Source: Arthrinium phaeospermum
Lineage: Eukaryota > Ascomycota > Sordariomycetes > Amphisphaeriales > Apiosporaceae
Direction: 5' to 3'
Assembly (NCBI GenBank): GCA_006503535.1
Contig: QYRS01000009.1
Location: 496,001-560,000 of the forward strand
Length of the DNA stretch: 64,000 nucleotides
Below are positions 47,428 to 57,948 of the stretch, piece by piece. Position 1 is the first letter of the stretch; every line of letters starts with the position of its first letter. The position numbers and the translations under genes were made by a program. A model generated the notes under the pieces. The model saw only the letters and a list, made by a program, of their open reading frames with translations, searched no databases and was not told where the DNA came from.

Positions 47428-50400
47428 ATGGGACTTACCGTCCCAGCACCGACAGGCCTTCTGCAGGATCTCTCACTCGTAGGAGACATCCTCGCCTTCG
47501 TCCAGCTCGGCACACAGCTGTTGACCTCGCCCAAAGGGTTTGAGGGCAAGGCCGTCGAGGAACTCGTTGAAAAAGGGCACAATCTCGTCTCCAGTGCGAT
47601 ATCACGATGTCGGCTCTACGAAAGCAAGTTTCAATGGAGGTGTAACAGCCACCCCTACTATTCGGCCGCCGTCGACTTGCATACCATCTGCGGAGAATGC
47701 TACTCCGCCGCCCGGGTCTTGCGACAGAACCTGGAGAAGACCCAAACGCGTGAAGAGAAACGGTCGAGTCGCGGCTGGTCTGGACTCAAGGCTGCTTTGG
47801 CCAAGGTGTGGTCCAAAAAGGGGATGCACGAGGAAGTGATGCATCTCCGTCAAATTAAGTGCTCGATTGAGAACGAGACTTTCAGAAGCATCGCGTCCAA
47901 TGTGACGCCGACCGCCTTGAAAGAGGCCTCAGGCTTCCTCGGCCTAGAACCCGAGGACCGCGAACTCATCGTCGCCCTATCCGGCGGATTAGCTCCAGGA
48001 CCTGACGCAACAATGACATCAACACAAATCCGCGCCCTCTGCCTAGTGCTCAGCCGTTCCTCAGCAGGCGGTGGCGTAGTTCTATCTACCGACCGCCGCC
48101 CGTCGGTTCTATCCATAGCCGCCTCCTCCTGTCGGTCCTCGCGGCGATCCTCCGTCTCGACCAAGACGACTCTCTCATACGATGCCTACGGCGACCCCCT
48201 GTCACCGTCCTCGGCTCACTCATGTTTCCTTGACGAGACCACCAGCCACAAGGAGTCCAGACGTCGAAACGAAGTGTCTCAACAGCTCCGCAACGAGCTG
48301 GTGGTCGACAGCTATTCCCCAAATACACCTCCTGCCACGACTGCAATACCCCGCAATCGCAGTTCGAGCGTGCTTGGGGACGAGGGCAGCAGCGACGGAT
48401 CCCATCACGACACTTACGATGCCATCTTGCAGGAAGATCACGTCTGTGGCCTGCGGTCATGGCTACAAGAACCCGGCGACCACCGCGTCTACTGGATCGA
48501 GGGCTCGCGCGGCTCAGGCAAGTCGACCTTGATGGAGTCCATCTCGACCTACGTATGCAGCCGCGGCGTCACCAACAGTAATGACGAAGATGGCGGCACA
48601 AAGCGCATCGTTGTCAAATTCACACCCTCCACTTCACCCGCTCGCCGTCAGGGAGCTACGCCCTGGGCCACGGAGCTAGCCCGCTCCATGCTCTACGAGA
48701 TCCTCGGCCAAGACCCGAGCCTAATCCCGCTGGTCTTCCCACGCGAATGGTCCGACGCCTATTGCAAGTCCTTAGGCTACACTTCACCATCCCCATCCCA
48801 ATCCCCAATCCCCAGCACCACCACCTCGACGACAACGCCAATAACCTCCGACTGGACCTTCCACCAGCTCAAAGCCGCCATAGACTGGCTCTTCACCCAG
48901 CCCACCATCCCCTTCCGCGCCTGCCTCCTCATCGACAGCCTCGACGACTTCTACGAGGCCGCCGTCGCCGACGAGGGCGCCAGCCACGCCGACATCGACG
49001 AGATCGTGCGGTACATGGTCGCCGGCGGCTGGAAGAACGCCCAGTGCTGCATCTCGACTCGCCCCTCGGCGCCCGTGGCGGCCGCGTTTAGAGGCCAGCC
49101 CGCGCTGCGCATGACGGAGCTGACGCGGCCCGCGATGCGCGAGTATGTGGTCGACCGGCTCTCGTCGCACGAGGCCTTACGGGGTACGGGGGGCCTGGAC
49201 CCCACGGTGCTGGACCAGTGCATTGACGACATCGTCGACACGGCGGACGGCGTGTTCCTGTGGACCGAGCTGGCCATCGCTACCGTCATGTGCGCCGGGC
49301 AGTATGCAGAGGGGTTCGGTACGCAGGAGGTGCAGGGGAGGATCCGCAGTCTGCCGCGGCGCCTCGATGACCTCTACAAGCACATCATCGCGACCAATAG
49401 CCGACAGAGCGCAAAGAGCCGTAAGATATTCCAGCTCGTAGCCACGGCTTCCCGGCCGCAGGAGCACGACTGGACATCCCTCTCCCCCTTGCCACTTTTG
49501 GAGCTGTGGTTCGCCCTGGACGATGATGCCCCCATGCTGGCGGTCGCGGCATCAACAGGCTTCCTGACACAGCAAGAGATGGCAAGACGTCGATATGCAA
49601 TGGCGTCAAGACTGTCGGAGCTCTCCGGGGGTCTGATCAAAGTGGAGGGCGACGTCGATGGTGACCCCAGCGCCGGCACTGCAGCGACGGTATCGTTTAT
49701 AAACGACTCCGTCACCGCCGCCTTCTTTGGAACCAGGGAGGCCGAGCCGACGACGACGACGACGACGACGACGTTTAACCCCAACCTCGCCATCCTCAGC
49801 GCCATCGTCCTCTCCCTCAAGACGGAACGGCACCAGATCACCAGCGGCCGCGACCGCCTGCTCTCCTACCACCGCCGTTCCGACGTGGACCACGCCCTGC
49901 TCTACGCGCGGCGCGCCGAGGCCGAGCTGGGGTACGACGGGGTCCTGAGCCGCGTCATCGATGAGCTCGTCGAGACGGCCATGGTAAGCCGCCCCTACTG
50001 GTTCCAGCTCAACGACGCAGCCATGCCCGACGACGAAGACAATGAACCTGGCGGCTACACCACGAAGCACATCGTCGCGGCTCGGTGTGGGTTGCACCAG
50101 TACCTGCGCCACCTGCTGTCCCAAGACAACAACGCCGACCCCAATACCCCGTCCCGGCGGGGAAGCCATAAACAACAAGAAGACTACCTGCACCACCACA
50201 AGCGCCGGCCTTCATCTTCCGCCTTCTCCTTCTCCTCCTCTATCTCCTCCTCCTCTATTTCCTCCTCCTCCTCTTCCTCCTACCTACAGCCCCGCCACCG
50301 CCGCCCCGACCCCAACAAAAAGAAGCGATCCACCCACCTCCTCGCCCAAACCCTCCAGCCCCCCTCGGGCCTCGAACCCTTCGTCAGCCCCGACGTCGTC

Positions 50401-50733
50401 CGCACCCTCCTCACCGACGGCGCCGCCGACGTCACCGACGCCGGGCCGATGCTCATCGATTTCCTGACGGAAGAAAACCTCTCCAACGACCGCCACCTGC
50501 TCCCGTGGAAGACGCTGCTGCTGCAAGTCCTCCCGCTGCAGCGGCGCCTCTACCAGACCGACCTGCGGGCCCTCGAGGCCGTCTTCGCGCGCCGGCCGGG
50601 CGACTGGGCCGAGATCCGCGGGGCGGTTCGCGCGGCGGCTGTCAGCATCCGGGGTGGAGGAGGGGGGCGAAAACTGGGATTGGGGGTCCAGAAAAGGGTC
50701 TTGTGGATCTTCGATCAGCTAGCCGAAGCCTGA
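47428..50733 (+). CDS. NACHT-like STAND NTPase without recognisable C-terminal repeats
   Basis: Single exon, 1,101 aa. The N-terminal 180 residues are helical and resemble fungal NLR N-terminal domains (LSLVGDILAFVQLGTQLL). A Ser-rich linker (210-330) follows. The nucleotide-binding module has P-loop IEGSRGSGKST (357-367) and a Walker-B-like segment ACLLIDSLDDF (498-508). It is followed by a helical region with LPRRLDDLYKHIIA, typical of the segment after the NACHT in nephrocystin-like and DUF7791 proteins. There are no WD, ankyrin or TPR repeats; instead a poly-Ser stretch (about residues 930-953, DNA 50211-50282) and a basic patch precede the last 140 residues. It likely acts in non-self recognition or as a signalling ATPase. 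The ATG at 47428 lies in good context (CACCATGG). Confidence 0.87.
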   Translation: MGLTVPAPTGLLQDLSLVGDILAFVQLGTQLLTSPKGFEGKAVEELVEKGHNLVSSAISRCRLYESKFQWRCNSHPYYSAAVDLHTICGECYSAARVLRQNLEKTQTREEKRSSRGWSGLKAALAKVWSKKGMHEEVMHLRQIKCSIENETFRSIASNVTPTALKEASGFLGLEPEDRELIVALSGGLAPGPDATMTSTQIRALCLVLSRSSAGGGVVLSTDRRPSVLSIAASSCRSSRRSSVSTKTTLSYDAYGDPLSPSSAHSCFLDETTSHKESRRRNEVSQQLRNELVVDSYSPNTPPATTAIPRNRSSSVLGDEGSSDGSHHDTYDAILQEDHVCGLRSWLQEPGDHRVYWIEGSRGSGKSTLMESISTYVCSRGVTNSNDEDGGTKRIVVKFTPSTSPARRQGATPWATELARSMLYEILGQDPSLIPLVFPREWSDAYCKSLGYTSPSPSQSPIPSTTTSTTTPITSDWTFHQLKAAIDWLFTQPTIPFRACLLIDSLDDFYEAAVADEGASHADIDEIVRYMVAGGWKNAQCCISTRPSAPVAAAFRGQPALRMTELTRPAMREYVVDRLSSHEALRGTGGLDPTVLDQCIDDIVDTADGVFLWTELAIATVMCAGQYAEGFGTQEVQGRIRSLPRRLDDLYKHIIATNSRQSAKSRKIFQLVATASRPQEHDWTSLSPLPLLELWFALDDDAPMLAVAASTGFLTQQEMARRRYAMASRLSELSGGLIKVEGDVDGDPSAGTAATVSFINDSVTAAFFGTREAEPTTTTTTTTFNPNLAILSAIVLSLKTERHQITSGRDRLLSYHRRSDVDHALLYARRAEAELGYDGVLSRVIDELVETAMVSRPYWFQLNDAAMPDDEDNEPGGYTTKHIVAARCGLHQYLRHLLSQDNNADPNTPSRRGSHKQQEDYLHHHKRRPSSSAFSFSSSISSSSISSSSSSSYLQPRHRRPDPNKKKRSTHLLAQTLQPPSGLEPFVSPDVVRTLLTDGAADVTDAGPMLIDFLTEENLSNDRHLLPWKTLLLQVLPLQRRLYQTDLRALEAVFARRPGDWAEIRGAVRAAAVSIRGGGGGRKLGLGVQKRVLWIFDQLAEA

Positions 50734-51297
50734 CTACAAATACTGTACCTACCTAACATACTGCTTTTGATCCGCTGGCATTCCGGCGACCGGCGAGCCC
50801 CTACGAGAAGAAAACGGTCAAGCTCTCATGTCTCTTCAGTCTTTCAGAATATCATTACAGTACCTAATTCGTTTATCCCACTGGTATAACTTTACTCCAC
50901 TGTTGTCCTGGAGTAAGTGGAATAATCAAGACAAGCAGCAGGTGAGGTCAATTGAAAGAAAAAGAAAAAAAAACCGTTTATTCTACGGCCACTTGCCGGT
51001 AAACTGCCAACTCGCTATGAACTACCATTGAACCAAGTAGTAAAAAACTGCCAACTCGCTATGAACTACCATTGAACCCAGTAGTAATGAACCCAATAAT
51101 CAACTCAACCGTACAATATAAACGCTGTGTCTGTCGCATAATCAATGAAAGTCGTGAGATGGTCAGAGCTGTTGTTCCATCGAATCAGAGACGTCGTCGT
51201 CCATTTGCGCCAGCCCAAAATACCCGCAGACAAGTTGATGCGCTGTGTGGGGACCACTCGTTCCGAGAGGAGGAAGGAGATCAAATTGGCAGCGGTT
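50734..51297. other. Repeat-containing spacer between NACHT gene and SDR gene
   Basis: Contains the left arm of the inverted repeat flanking the SDR gene (50870-50932), an A-rich tract (50957-50972) and a 44-nt tandem duplication. Confidence 0.6.
51001..51087. repeat. 44-nt tandem duplication
   Basis: AAACTGCCAACTCGCTATGA at 51001 and 51045 begins two nearly identical 44-nt units. They differ mainly at AAG versus CAG before TAGTAA. Confidence 0.9.
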
Positions 51298-52446
51298 CTA
51301 CTCTGTCCTGATTTCCTTCTCGCTGGGGCTCCATTTGTTCTGCAGCTCCTTGTCCAGAGTGTTCTGGATGTCGCTCCTCTCCCACCACGCGCCCCAACTG
51401 GTCAAGAAGATCCGGTCGGGGTCCTCGGGCATGTCGGTGCAAGTAAAGGCGCGCAGCAAGTTCTTGGCACCCTCCTCAACCGTCTTGGCGTCGGTTGACT
51501 GCATGGTTGGCCTATTAGGGCCTGTGTAGTTTCGGAAGATACCCGTGTCTGGAATGAGTCCGGGAGAGACTGCCACCACAGTACAGGTCCCTGCAAGCTG
51601 CCGGCGCCACCAGTGCGCATTGAGAAGCTGGGTGAACTTCGATTGGCTGTAGACGCTGGATGCATCAGCTCCGGAGTTCGTCAACAGGATCCTGTGCGCT
51701 TGCTCTAGATGGGACGTGTGCATTAGCTTTTGCTCTTAGAAGAATACAGCAAGTCAAAGAACACCTACCTGGATCGCCTCGTTTGATGGCACCGGAGGAA
51801 ACAAAGACGATGCGGCTCTTGGAACCTTCCAGCCTGCGTCGGAGCAGAAGCACTAGGTAGTGTTGCGCTGTGTCGTTCCGAATTGTGTTTACTGGTCAGC
51901 TTGCTTCCCCCGGGTGTGTTCGGTCAGGTCAGACTTACACAGCTGGTTCACGACCTGCGTATCGCACCACTTGGTGTTGTAGCTTGCGGGCCCGGATGCC
52001 GCCGACATGCCGGCGTTCAGAAACAGGGTGTCCAATTGGCCATAGGGGATTAGTGCCTTCACCTTCTTGGCGAACTCTTGGACGCTCGCCAGGTTTTTGA
52101 GCTCAACCTGCACAAATTGGATGCGGTGCCTGCGGTTGTCGTACGTCACTTGGGCATATGCCGCCTCCGCGCGGACAACGTCTCGGGCCCCGATGATGAC
52201 GGTGTAGGCTTTGCCGAATTGTCTCTCGGTGATGAGCTGCCTGACGACTTCGAAGCCCTACATGCCAAAAAGAACGACCCACCAAATCTGTCAGCGACCC
52301 TCACCAGAGATGCAGGCGATGGGAAAAGTGTGGGGTAGGAGGGATGAGAGGAGGGGTTGGGCGTCGCAGGGTCGTTTTCTTACGAGGCCCGAGGAGGCAC
52401 CAATGGTGACGATGAACTTCCTGGCTTGGGATTCGTAAGTCGTCAT
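51298..52446 (-). CDS. Short-chain dehydrogenase/reductase
   Basis: Four exons on the minus strand: 52446-52384, 52257-51939, 51867-51769 and 51704-51298. They encode 295 aa; introns are 126, 71 and 64 nt, all GT..AG and phase-consistent. The N-terminal Rossmann motif TIGASSGLG (split by intron 1) binds the dinucleotide. LDTLFLNAG is the NNAG-equivalent, VFVSSGA supplies the catalytic Ser region, and YSQSK is the YxxxK catalytic pair. The layout (GxxxGxG near residue 15, YxxxK at about 185) and length match classical or retinol-dehydrogenase-like SDRs. The reaction is NAD(P)H-dependent reduction or oxidation of an unknown carbonyl/alcohol. The gene lies between inverted repeat arms, so it may have arrived or been mobilised as a unit. 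Confidence 0.92.
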
Positions 52447-54304
52447 CCTGACTACTGATAATCAATGGACCTGACTAGAGAGGAAATTGTCCGTAGATCT
52501 CGTCGGTAAAAAAACCAGATGGAAAGGTGAATGAATGAATGATGGGCCAAAACACAGCAGTGACACGAGACGATTGGAGACTGGAAAGATCTGGAGAAGG
52601 GAACTCTGATCAATTGATTGATGGACAAGCGGTCGTGCAGAAGTCGTAGCTTCTTGGCTTCTAGTCGAGTGGTCGTAGGAATCAACCGTCTTAATTATCC
52701 CACTTACTCCAGGTTATTACAGTGGAATAAACGGATACTACTGGGGTAATATCCTGTAGAACTTCTTACTCCTGTGGCCAGAATTGTGGCCTCGGGATTA
52801 GCAAGGACGGGGTCTTGGACGAGGGGTCTTGGACGAGGGGTCTTGGACGAGGCAGAAGGGCCAAGGGCTAGCCTGCCAGCCTGCTAGCCGCTCCTCGTCC
52901 TGCGCCCGTGAGTTCTGGACGAGGGGTCCTTATTTCCATGGAGCTGTCAGCTTACCTTAGGTAAGTACATATCAGGGAAGGGGAGGCAAGACCAAGACCA
53001 GACGCGGGGTCGTCGGTGTTAAGCGCACGCCGCGCAACCAACGCGCGCCTTCCCTCTGCCCAATCGGTTGAGGGTCCGAGGCGTGTCACGGAACTCTCTT
53101 TCCTCGCCCAGGACCGCCAGGTTTGTTGGCCACTTGTTGTACGGTACCTACAGTATGCTACTATCGGGAAAGCTAGCGGACGATTGGTGCCTTTTGCTTA
53201 ATTGCACAACCGCAGCCTACCACTACGTGCCTAATTTAGGAAGCATATATCACATTTTCTATATCAACCACGTGCCCCGGCATACACACAACAGCCTCAT
53301 ACCTTTGCATGGCTTGTCGGCGACAGAGGCGCAATGGCAAAAGACACGGCGAGGCAAAGGAATTCAACGTCAGAACTGGTTTGTTGGCATATTACCCAGT
53401 GTTTTTTCGGGTTTCGTAGTGATGTCATAAGCGATCTACCGAATGATTGGCCTCGAGACGCGGGATGGCCTCCGGATATTTGTGTGGGTGCATTGAAGGG
53501 CACGCACGAAATCCCCAAAATAAGAGGACGAGCAGTGGCAAAGATGGCAAGATCATCAGACGAGAGGACCCCCCTTCCGGAGGGCCTTCCACGCGAGAGA
53601 TGGGCTGCTATTACAGAGATTTGTGCCTCCCGTCCTGGTGTGCCTCCGCGGCCGGCCGCGGTTGCTTTTGCTTTTTCTTTGTTGCCTCTCCGTGTATCCC
53701 CCTTCTTTTCTGGCATTTGGGCTCGAGGACTTCCTGTTTTGGGTCCAGGGATACATGCTGCCGGGTGGAGTTGTGCTGTTTCGGTGCTAGCCTGATGTTG
53801 CAGCCGTCGAGGATCCGGAGCTAACGTCCGGCGCTATGGGGGCAGTTGGGTTGAATCCTTCGCCAAATATAAATCATACGGACTGGCTTGTTCACAATGA
53901 CGAAGAAGTTGCCGGCCGCCCAGTTCAATTGACCTATCGCACGCGTTCCGGGGCTCGTCCAAAAAAGAAACACCAATCCAGCCTGCCTGGGACCCTACCC
54001 AGTAAACAAACCCCCCACACAATAATGACGGGGCCTGCCGTGGCCCAGGCCATATACTTGGTATTCAGGCCTACAGAGCCACAGGCTGCTGCCCGCTGAG
54101 TATTCTAGCCGCAACATCAGCTTTCATGTCATGATTCCGCCAAAGAACTCGATTGGAGTGCATCCTTTATGCTTTAATCGCCTGCCTGTTCCGAGTTAGC
54201 ATTAGCCGTCAACGAACCCCCTTTTTTTGTCATCATCGTCACCCCACACATACCGTTTGATTATCGGTTTTCTTTCCTTTCCTTTCGGTTGTCGGTTTGT
54301 CTGT
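52447..54304. other. Divergent intergenic region with repeats
   Basis: Spacer between the SDR gene and the Zn2Cys6 gene. It holds the right inverted-repeat arm, the 14-nt array and the palindrome CTTACCT-T-AGGTAAG at 52951-52965. Open frames at 53334-53824 overlap in different frames and show no domain. Confidence 0.5.
52805..52930. repeat. 14-nt GGACGAGGGGTCTT repeats
   Basis: Two full units (52817-52830, 52831-52844), a shortened one before and a partial one after form a head-to-tail array. A further copy lies at 52917-52929, and an inverted CTCCTCGTCC at 52891-52900. Confidence 0.8.
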
Positions 54305-57050
54305 ATGGCTTCACAGTCGCTCCGCCGCATCCTACCGAAAGTCCAGGCCAGCACAGGTCCCGACGAGCCCGGCGAGCCCGTCAAGAAGAGGAAGTTGGTA
54401 TCCCTCGCCTGTGCCCGCTGCCGCTCCCACAAGACGAAATGCGACGGCCACCGACCCTCGTGCGGCTCCTGCCGGGCCCGCAACGTCGAGTGCGCGTACG
54501 ACGATGACCCCAACACCACCCCGACCGCGAACCTCCGGCGCCAGTACCACCACCTCGCCGAGCAGCACCAGAGCTTCCACGAGCTGTTCGAGATGCTGCG
54601 CAGCCGGCCCGAGGACGAGGCCCTCGTCATCCTGCAGCGCCTCCGGTCGAGCGGCAACGTCCAGCACACCCTGCACCACGTCAAGGAAGGCTACCTGCTG
54701 GCCGACACGCGCATGGTCGGGACCGAGGCCAACGACGTCCCCTTTCCGCCCTGTCCCAAGAACCGCGAGGAGGTCATGCTGGGAGTCGACCATTCCAACG
54801 CCTACCCGTTCCTGCCACCCCTCGAGGAGATCCAATCCGCCCTCGGACACAAGATGAGGAATATACCCCACGCCAATCCCGACGAAGACGACTGGGCCAC
54901 GGCCGAAGAGATCGAAAACGCACAGTGATTCGCCCTTCCCCAATTACGCACCGCGCGCAGAATGCGACAATACCTTTTTGCGTATATCCAGCGGGTGGCA
55001 AATTCTTGCTTTGGGGGAATTTGCCCGAAACTGAGTATACGACGGAAAGGACACCGGGAACTTTATGGACTGACTTTGTCGCGTTTAGGCATCTGGATCG
55101 CCCCCGTGAGCTGCTTGATGACCGGATCCTAAGGATCAAAGCGTCCGACTGGACGTCCGTCACCGACAGCGACACGATCGTTCGGAACCTTATATCCCTC
55201 TATCTCTCTTGGGACCACGCCACGATGCGACTGTTTGACGAGGAGCTCTTTTTGGATCAGATGGTCGCTGGCAAGCGGGATTACTGCTCATCCGTGTTTG
55301 TAAATGCTCTGCTGGCCGCTGCCACGGTACATCACCCTCCCTCTTCATTCCTATCCGTCTCGTGTTGTCTAGATAGTCGCCGCCCAGGCAAGAAGTCCCC
55401 AAGTACGGAAAATAAACACAACGGGAGGCTAACAATCCCGTCTCGAACGCTTCGTTCTTCTTAGCTTAACTATTCCTCCATCGACCACGAACTATGCCGC
55501 GACCTCGGCCCCAAATTCTTCGAGGAGGCCCGCGACCTCTGGGAGTCCGACTCGGAGCAGCAGCCGCGCCTCATGCTAGTACCCACCGCGACGCTGCTCA
55601 GCATGTGGTGCTACTCCAACGGCGACGAGAAAACGGGCTTGGGGTTCTCGAATGAATCGATCCGGATCGGCATCGACCTGGGTCTCTTCCGCATCCTGCC
55701 GCGCGAACCGACCCTCTGCGACGACTATACACGGGTCATAATACGGGGCGAGTCCATGGTGGCATGGGGGCTATTCAACTGGCATTCGTATGCATTGCTC
55801 TTTTCGTTGTCTTCTTCAAGGGGAGAAGATGTCTCTCCTTTGCCGTTCTGCTTTGCTCTTGATGAAAGAGTATTAAATAAGTTATGGTTCATACTTACTG
55901 ACAAAAATGTCTCTCTTCCACCACACAGTGTCCACTCCTTCTTCCGCCGCCGCGAGCTCGAGCTGCCCAACCCGCCGTACCACCCCGCCCTCTACGACCC
56001 CGAGAACCACGACTACGCCGAGGTGCCGTGGAACTCGTTCCCGCTGCGCCGTCCGCTCCATCGCCTGCACCGCGACCTGACCTCGCGCGCCTTCTCCGAG
56101 CTCTGGACCATCATCTGGGACGGGACCGAACGAAAGCACAACTCCCCGCCGCCCGACTCCAAAGACGTCGAGGGCAAATACGAGCGCTGCAAGGCGGTCC
56201 AAGAGAGGCTGCTCAAGTGGTCGGACCGCCTGCCGCCCGAGCTGGTGCCGGATTCGGAGAGCTTGCCGTCGACGCTGGACTTGCAGTAGGTCCCCTTATA
56301 TTTCTTTTGGTCGGACTTTTTTAAAAAAAGGAAAAAACAGTCTTTCGCTTGCTTCATTTTATCCGTTGTGGCTTTCGCGTTACTGACCCCATCCTGTAAT
56401 CACGCAGTCAGTTCTTCCACGCCATCATGGTGCAGCTCTTCCGCCCCTTCGCCAACTTCGACTTCCCGGGCCAGGCCAACGCGAAGGCCGTCACGCAGGC
56501 CTCGCTCTCGCAGATGCGCCGCATCATCTACACGCAGCGGTACCGGTACGGCGGCCCGCCCTTCAGCTCGACGACGGTGGGGTCGATCCATCTCTTCACC
56601 TCGTCCATACTGGAGGAGCTCGCCAAGTCCGAGGACGTGGACCCGCACGCGCGGTTCTACCTGGTGCTGGCGGCGGAGGAGATGAAGCGGTGCGGCGACG
56701 CGTTCCCGTTCATCCACAAGGTGCTGCACCAGCTGCTGTCGAAGGCGCGGTCGGACGGGACGCGTCTGCCGCCGGACCTGGACGATATGTTCGACGACCT
56801 CGAGGCGCGCCTATCGGGCCACACCCGCCTCGCCATCTTCCCGCAGAAGTACCCCATCTTGTTTCGGATCGGGATCAGCGATCAGGCCGGGGGTGAGACG
56901 GATGACCTCATCGATGCGACGTACCGGCTGCGGTTGGGGGACAGCAGCGAGCCACTGACGGACGGCGTTCTGGACGGTGTCGGCGGCAAGGGCAAGGGCA
57001 AGGACAGGGGTAAAGGCAAGGGGCGGCGCAAAAGTGGGGGTGGCGAATAA
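54305..57050 (+). CDS. Zn2Cys6 transcription factor with fungal-specific middle homology region
   Basis: The DNA-binding domain is at about residues 36-65: C-x2-C-x6-C-x6-C-x2-C-x6-C in CARCRSHKTKC then CGSCRARNVEC, preceded by a basic KKRK. A helical linker and the fungal-specific transcription factor region follow (LWTDFVAFRHL; LISLYLSWDHATMRLFDEELF; IRIGIDLGLFR). The protein ends with a Gly/Lys-rich basic tail. Exons are 54305-54924, about 55050-55326, 55465-55787, 55929-56285 and 56408-57050, giving about 739 aa. The last three introns are well supported. The first junction is not: donor 54925 (GTGATT) keeps frame only with the acceptor at 55048-55049, yet coding-like sequence (GNLPETEYTTERTPG) extends upstream of that acceptor. 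A non-canonical splice or a one-base error is possible there. It regulates transcription in the nucleus; targets are unknown. Confidence 0.85.
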
Positions 57051-57948
57051 GGATGTGCAGGAGAGGAATGGCAAAGTGAGGGTGGGAAGATCGGATTTTG
57101 GGAAAAAGCCATGGTCGCGCCGGCGAGGGGTTGGCCACGCCCTTTTTATACTTTGAAACCACACTGACGTGATTATGACCCAATGAATGATTAGAAGAAG
57201 CACGAGCGATTGATTAGAGGGCGAATTGAATCTCCTGATTCTAATTGGGTTTTTCAAGTTTTGAGTCAAAGTCTCTCCTATTTTCCACTTCCAATTCGGT
57301 GCCAATTCGCCCGCGTAGTACGGATCGACACCTTGCTCCAGCCAGCAACTCATAGTATTATCAATTACAAACGTTTGAAAATGACCATAGCATAACGTCA
57401 TACTCATACTCCTTGGATTGGGAGATGATTGGCATTTCCCAAGCCTAAAGGAAAGTATTATTTCATTCTGCATAGGGGACACATTTAGCGGTCCTACAGA
57501 GACGGCTTCTGATTCGTATTGAATGCCACGTGACTAACACCGAACAGGGGGGTGGGTCGCAGCATATGATGACATGGCGTTTAGGAAAGTCGCATACCAC
57601 AATCGCATGATGCAACTGGAAACGCAACGATTGGCCATATGCTGTGATAAGGGGGGTGGGGAAAAGGGGAACAAGCACCAACGACAATCGCAATCAGAAC
57701 ATCGAAACGTCTGCAGGAACTACATTAGTAAGACCGCTTTGATACATGGAAGCCCATGTTTCTCGATCAGACCAGAATAGGGAATTGACCGTCAGATACA
57801 AGCAAAACCATTATAGGCTTTTTTCGCCTTACTCCTGTGCCGGGAAGTAGTCCAAGATGACTGAAAACAACTGTATGTCTCCTACAACCCCTTTGCACCA
57901 TACAGGAAAAGGGTGCTTCTAGTTGATTGCTCCAAGACAACTCGCGTT
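57051..57948. other. Convergent intergenic region
   Basis: Nine hundred bases lie between the 3' ends of the Zn2Cys6 and HET-ankyrin genes. No additional feature is recognised. Confidence 0.55.

Larger units (their letters stand above)
50854..52747. mobile_element. Candidate inverted-repeat-bounded element carrying the SDR gene
   Basis: The left arm (50870-50932) contains CGTTTATCCCACTG and CCTGGAGTAAGTGG (extended to 50932). The right arm (52688-52733) is its inverted counterpart. The two blocks match over 14 nt with one difference and 26 nt with two differences; the left copy has about 20 extra bases between blocks. AATATC is found directly outside both arms (50848-50853 and 52748-52753), which would be a 6-bp target-site duplication. 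The outermost bases do not match perfectly, and no transposase is present, so it would be non-autonomous. Two independent insertions of a short repeat in opposite orientation is the alternative. Confidence 0.45.

Noticed and set aside
53334..53824. Two overlapping frames of 153 and 125 codons
   Set aside because: They occupy different frames of the same sequence and neither resembles a protein family.
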